The notes below the pieces were generated by a model that was not told the origin of the DNA, made no database searches, and saw nothing but the letters and a program-made list of their open reading frames with translations. Below are positions 58,901-64,000 of a stretch of DNA of 64,000 nt, in pieces. The position numbers and the translations under genes are program-made. Each line of letters starts with the position of its first letter. The stretch's first letter is position 1. This stretch comes from Laburnicola sp. R22_1 (lineage: Eukaryota > Ascomycota > Dothideomycetes > Pleosporales > Didymosphaeriaceae): NCBI GenBank assembly GCA_014281115.1, contig JACONQ010000008.1, positions 310,001 through 374,000 on the forward strand, given 5' to 3'.

Positions 58901-61324
58901 AGAGAATTCCTAATTAGGCTCTAAAAGTTACCGTTAAGACCTAGGGAAGAAGTCAGATGCTACTATCTATACAGGATACTAGATTTATAGCCAGGTTAGT
59001 AAAAGCACCTAACTAATAACTTGTCTAGCAAGACTTTTTCTTTAATCTAACTAATAACTATATAGCCCCCTAATAGGCCTAATAACTCTTACACTACTAG
59101 CAAAGAGTTTCCTATATATATATCTAAGTTTATTATTATTACTTCTATCTTCCTAGATTAAAGCTAAAGAATAATATCCATAAGTATAATTAGTACGTAT
59201 TACACTATTATCGTCTATACTAACTTGGCCATAACTATTTTAATAATAACTTAAACTGTAATAATAGTCTAGCAAATCTATAAGCTAATAAGTTGCGATA
59301 GTGCTTATTTGCACAATATTTGGAGGGTTGTTAGTAATAGCCTATAGCTTAATAAGCTAACTTTAGTAAAAGACTAGTTTAATTTATTAAATTTTATAAT
59401 CTCTTAGTGGGATATACCAGATCTAGGAATAGGAGATTAGGAGTAGTAGTATTATAATATAAAGAATTAGGTCTAAATAATCACAATTAACAACTATATT
59501 AGCGTCTTAGGGTTAGATACTGCAATCGCGTAGGTAATATAGAAAAATAGCCCTTAAAGTATAGTTATCTAGCAACTAGGTAGCTATATTGCGCTATTCT
59601 GTGTGTCTTATCTAGGTACGTACTCTTACCTATAAGATGTCTAATAACTCTAAATAGATCTTAGCAACTGTATAAAAAGACACTTATAGACGCCTACTAA
59701 TTATTTTAGAGGCATTTGCTGCACACATTTAGGAAAGCCTAACTATCTTATATAATTTCTAGAAAAATAGTCTTAATATAATCTAGTACGTATTTAAGTC
59801 TGTAATCTGCGAAGCGCTTAACTAATTCCAGCTAGGTTGTATTTGGGATTAAGGCTTAATCTCTTTTTCCTTAGGCTAGAACCTACTTACTATATTATAG
59901 GTATAGTAAAAAGGTTTATTAATAGGAATATAGTAGAGACCTAAGAGACTCTTATAAGATTAGACCTAGCTAAATTAAATATCTATCTTAATACACTACC
60001 TTTTACCAGACGCATATATTAAGCAATAGGCCTATACAAGACAAACTTAATCCAAAATTATTTCTAAGACAGATATAGGACTTGGCAAAGGAGCAGTAAG
60101 TTACTACCTAATACTTACTACTAGGGCGTTAAGCAATATTTAGTTAGATACTGCATACTACCTCTTTTTCCATAGTTAACCTTGTGTTCGACAACTAGGT
60201 AACTTTTTAAAGAACCCCTAATAAGGCTTTAATAGTTGCTGCTTTGTATAAAGGAGGTAGTTAAATAGTGCTACCTAACTAAAAATTATCTAATAATATA
60301 ATAATATCTCTTAAGCTTATAAGCTAATTAGAGAGTTAGATAATATTTAATTCTAAATAGAGGGGCGGGCCACAGGGTGCAAATGTATTTCTCTTAGGCT
60401 ACGCTAGTGTGGTAGTCTTTCTACAAGGCTATAAGGCCATCTAGTAATACTAGCTATACTAAGAGTTCCAAATCTAGCAAGACTACAGAACTAGAGAAAC
60501 TGCCAACATTGTAGTTTAAGCTAATAGAGGCGATGTTGACCCACTAAATCTCTAAAGCTCTAAGACCGTAGATCCTAGATCTGAAATCACAAATGTCGAC
60601 CTAGAGGTCACTCTAGGAAGTGACGGTCTAGGCTAACTATTTAGGCTCGTAGATAGCGCAGAAACAACTATTAAGAATGGCTACGTTTTTAGAGGTGCTA
60701 TGTATACGCCTATAGCTAACTCTAGCCTAGTTGCTAGAACACTTTTGTGTGATGGCAGAGTTACTATATAGTGCACTAGGCCATATAATAACTATGCCAC
60801 AATGTGTGGTAGGAAAGCGCTAGATTAATATAGTACGTTAGGTTAGAATTATAATTTATTCTACTAGCTGCTAGCAATATGCAAGATGTAAATAAGAGTT
60901 TAGTTCCTAGCCTATGCCTCTGTGTTAGTCTTGTAATATCGCCGCTTCTGACAAGCTAGACAATTAGAACAGGCTTAATCTTACTAGAAGTCTACTAAAG
61001 TAGGAAGGCTTAGAATTAGGAAAGCTACCTCTGTATAAAAACGGGACACCCTATTAGTTATTAGAACATAAACACCCTGTATTTTAGCCTAACTTTCTAT
61101 CTCTAATATAAGACTAAAAACTCTCTAGAATTATACCTACTATAGACAGTATTTGCTGCTACTACCTTACTATATTTTCTAAGCCTTAACATCCTCTATA
61201 AATTTAGGATAGTCGCGCTTTGCAATCTTAAGAGTAGGAGCTAGGTCTGCGCCTTAGTCTAGTAGTAGCCAGGTAAGATCCTAAGTGTCGCTCGCTAGTA
61301 TTCTAGAGCCTAATATATAATATA
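52971..61324. other. Long unclassified RIP-degraded element(s)
   Basis: Over 8 kb of AT-rich DNA with patchily preserved GC (53060-53480, 55430-55820, 60360-60800). Minus-strand frames at 55654-55424 and 55199-54945 and a plus frame at 54709-54933 have no recognisable domain. A roughly 50-bp word (aggtaactttttaragaay, then ctaataaggct) occurs at about 58882 and again at 60202 in the same orientation, possibly direct repeats of one element. I cannot name the element class. Confidence 0.4.
57930..58260 (-). repeat. Degenerate tandem repeat, formerly a Pro/Thr/Val-rich coding repeat
   Basis: Imperfect units of about 30 bp built round gttattagcgg and actactaagact-like words recur some ten times. 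On the minus strand the frame 58092-57907 is open and gives a repetitive Pro-Leu-Ile/Thr-Val-Val pattern. It lies within the long unclassified degraded region. Confidence 0.5.
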
Positions 61325-62509
61325 CAGTGGGGTGCAATAAAAAAAGGTCACTTAAAAAGTTATCTTTTCTAAAGTCTTATAGCTTCCTTATTAGGTTAGC
61401 TAAAAATGTAACATATATATTATTTTAAAGAGAAGGTTTAGGGGATTATACCTAGGCTATTAGTAAGCGCTTAGTCAGTCTAGGGTAAAAGTAATGTAGG
61501 GGTAAAATAGGAGTAAAACAAACTCTACCTGTAGAAGAGTATAACTTTCTATCTAAGATACAAAATTGGCTAATACTTATATATAGTATAATATATCCCT
61601 TTACTAATCTCTCTATGAATTTTTAGTATAGATTTACTCCTATTATTTTTAATTATCTTAGAGTTAAGGAATTTTAGTAATCCATTAAGAAACTAGTAAT
61701 TAAGTAATATTTAATATAATAAATGGTATATTTTAGCTTATGTATAGGCACTAGATTATATATATATAGATTATATATATATAGATTATATATAAATATT
61801 ATTATTCTATTAAACTATTTAATATAGGTGCACTAAAATTAATATTAAAAAGTCTATAGTATTAGGATTACTAATACGTATTACTAATATAATATTATAG
61901 GATTACTCTAACTATATAATAGAGTATATCTATATATAAAACTATATTTATATATATAGTATAGCTTATATAATTAAGTAAATAAATTTTACTTTTTTTA
62001 ATTAGGCTAAAGCGTCTATTACTTTATAGATTATAGATTATAGATTAATATTACTAGTACTCTTTATAATATATATATATATAGTATTTATAAAACTATA
62101 TATAAAAAGACCTCTAGAAAAAGACCAAGTCTACTAGTATAAAAAGGTCTACATTTTTAAACTTCAATATATTCTTTATTATAAGGCCTATTATAATAGG
62201 AGAAATTTAGTTTTAACTAGAATACTAAGGCCTATAAAGTTCCAGTTCTAGTTTATACTTATTTAGCTATTATTGAATATAATTTAGAAGTAAAATAGGG
62301 ATAAGAAAAACCTCTAAGTTTAGAGTAATATAACTTTTGATTAATTCATAGAAATAGTTATTATCTTAGTATAGTATAGATTTAGCTCTATAAACTAGTT
62401 CTATGATTTTATATTATAGGGCTATTATCTATATTAGTTAGTATTTAATAGTTTAGTAATAATATTAAATAGCAATACAATAGTAATAAAGTAATATATA
62501 ATATATTCC
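61325..62509. mobile_element. Tc1/mariner-type terminal regions
   Basis: TA followed by CAGTGGGGTGCAATAAAAAA at 61323-61344 looks like a Tc1-type terminal inverted repeat. The stretch up to about 61560 resembles 62105-62345 (kaggtcwac, then gtaaaatagg and gagtataact words), so there may be two nested elements. The matching opposite ends were not identified. A short repeat of agattatatatata lies at 61755-61800. Confidence 0.4.
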
Positions 62510-63651
62510 TAATGCTTAGTATAATATCTTTTAGCCTCTATAACAGCGTTATAACGCCCAGGTAAAGATAATATACAATTATCTATATCCTTTTGGGGAA
62601 TTACAGCCCACTCCTCTAGCATAGCCTTTTTAAAAGCCTCAATACTAGCCTCACTTTTACCTACTCCTAAAGTAGTATTATATCTCTTATTTAGTCTATA
62701 TTTTAATAGACTCCAGACGTTTTTAATAGGGACAAGATCGGGACTATAGGGGGAGGGTGATAAAAGAGATTAATTTTCTCTTTTTTAAAGAAATCCAAAA
62801 CTAATTTAGTTTTATGGATTTTGGCGTTATCTTGTTAAAATTGCCACCCTAGACTAGTATTAATATATAAAACCTTATAAATCATTTAAAATATAATATA
62901 TAGTAATATATATTATATTAAAAATTAAAAAGAGCTAAAAAGGGTATATAAGAACTTACCCCTTTTAACTATAGGTTTAACTATAGGTATAAGGATTTTA
63001 TTTAAATAATCCTTATTAGTAAAGCTAGTAGACTAATTAGGAGTTTTAATAAACTCTAATCTAGATCTACCGCCTATCCAAATTGCTCTCCAGATTTAAA
63101 TAGTAACATCGCGGGCTATTATTAAGTTAGTATAATAGTTATTAAAAAAATAAAATTGTAAAACGATAGAGAAAAAAAAGAAGATTTTCTGAGTTAGGTA
63201 GAATTTTAAAATACTTACTAGAATTTTTAGTAGAAACTATTTCTTTCCTAACTTTACTATTTCCTTTCTTTTAATAGTATTCACCCCTACTACCATGCCC
63301 CCTTTGTATTGCTGACTTATTCCAAAATATAACTTTAGAAAAGCCTAAATTTTCTATATTTTTAACTCTTTCTTTAGCAAATAATAATCTATTATTAGCT
63401 TTTTTATTTAATAAAGGCTTTTTAGTAGCCTTATTAAACGAATAACCCTCCTCTTTTAAGAAGTACTGTAAAGTTCTTTTAGCTACTCCTAGATTATTTT
63501 CTAATAATAATCTTTTATTTTCTTTCTTAGGGCTTTTAATTAAATCCCTATTAATAACTCTTTTAGCCCTAGAGATTATCTTAGAAACTGTTCCTTTACT
63601 AACTCTTTCTAGATTATAATTCTTCTTTTCCTTCTCTTTAATACGATACAT
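62510..63651 (-). pseudogene. Tc1-type DD34E transposase, inactivated
   Basis: The minus-strand frame from 63651 encodes a paired HTH region (S-K-G-T-V-S-K-I-I, then R-T-L-Q-Y-F-L-K-E-E-G-Y) and K-V-I-F-W-N-K-S-A-I-Q-R-G-H-G-S-R. The Tc1 motif there has Asp-Glu-Ser, so the first catalytic Asp is Asn. Further on are I-W-R-A-I-W-I-G-G-R-S (about 63080), Q-D-N-A-K-I-H (second Asp kept, about 62840) and P-D-L-V-P-I-K-N-V-W (about 62725), where the final Glu is Lys. Stops and at least one frame change break the middle. The last residues end at TAG 62510. Two of three catalytic acids are gone. Confidence 0.75.
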
Positions 63652-63714
63652 ATTATTCTTTATACTTTTTAAGAGTTTATTTAAAGTAGTAGTAATAGTA
63701 AAATTAGGCGTTTT

Positions 63715-64000
63715 TGTCCGTACACCGTACGGGCAAGGGCACCTGAGGGTGTTGAGGTTTCAATATTGCCGCACGATGGCATCACGTGGGGATCACGTGA
63801 TGCCCGTGCGCCGCGGCCCGTGCGCCGCAAGATCTTCTCCTTTCCATTCGCACCCTCTCTAGAGACAAGCAATCAATACCAAGTCGTTCTGTTATGTTAT
63901 TTCCTTTCCTCGTACGATCGCCCCGTACACCCTCCACGCTTGCCAGTATAGAGGATTAGAATTCGATGTCTATACAGCTAGCTGTAGAGTACCCATTCAA
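63715..64000 (+). repeat. Unmutated LTR-like sequence running off the window
   Basis: Starts TGTCCGTACACCGTACGGGC and has high GC, many CpG sites and the paired word gatcacgtgatg. Its mutated twin is at 10389-10675. The rest of the element probably continues beyond 64000. The abrupt change of base composition at 63715, next to the dead Tc1 relic, suggests a recent insertion into old degraded DNA. Confidence 0.65.

Noticed and set aside
52971..61324. Possible giant mobile element such as a Starship or Maverick
   Set aside because: No tyrosine recombinase, DNA polymerase B, integrase or capsid motif could be read through the RIP damage; there is no basis for naming a class.

Overview
The window looks like a piece of a filamentous ascomycete chromosome, and the style suggests Dothideomycetes (inference). 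It is bipartite. A gene-rich block of normal base composition (about 15.9-44.8 kb) lies between two AT-rich flanks (1-15.9 kb and 44.86-63.7 kb) made of transposon relics riddled with C-to-T and G-to-A changes, as left by repeat-induced point mutation (RIP). Genes have short introns (45-70 bp) with GTRNGT-like donors and CTAAC/CTGAC-type branch sites.

Left flank: a minus-strand Ty1/copia relic, a pogo/Fot-type DNA transposon (5508-7271), a second pogo family (7319-9158), 4.7 kb of nested AT-rich repeats, and a relative of the first pogo element (13841-15631) that abuts the gene block. Right flank: two small inverted-repeat elements, a fourth pogo/Fot element (46393-48244), an LTR remnant, about 11 kb of unclassified RIP-degraded repeats, a dead Tc1-type transposase, and at the window edge an unmutated LTR-like sequence whose RIP-mutated twin lies at 10389-10675.

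Gene block, in order: the 3' part of a reducing polyketide synthase pseudogene (KS and AT missing); a minus-strand protein kinase/ankyrin-repeat gene; a divergently placed gene for a HeLo-domain protein with a degenerate kinase domain; a tiny secreted cysteine-rich peptide gene with a Kex2-like site; a probable Gag1-like clamp (DUF4050) protein; the 5' half of a cytochrome P450 gene; then housekeeping genes: a GH63-type glycosidase, MOB1 with an unusual N-terminal extension, POP1 of RNase P/MRP, and an Sgf11-like SAGA subunit.

The most interesting functional unit is the head-to-head pair 20571-24346 / 25181-26914: an apparently active kinase with ankyrin repeats next to a membrane-killing-type HeLo domain joined to a pseudokinase, an arrangement reminiscent of RIPK/MLKL in animal necroptosis (inference). 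The PKS, P450 and peptide remnants suggest a decayed specialised-metabolism or effector locus at the TE border. No rRNA, tRNA or CRISPR was recognised. Intron positions were read by eye from splice signals and frame continuity and have not been tested against transcripts.
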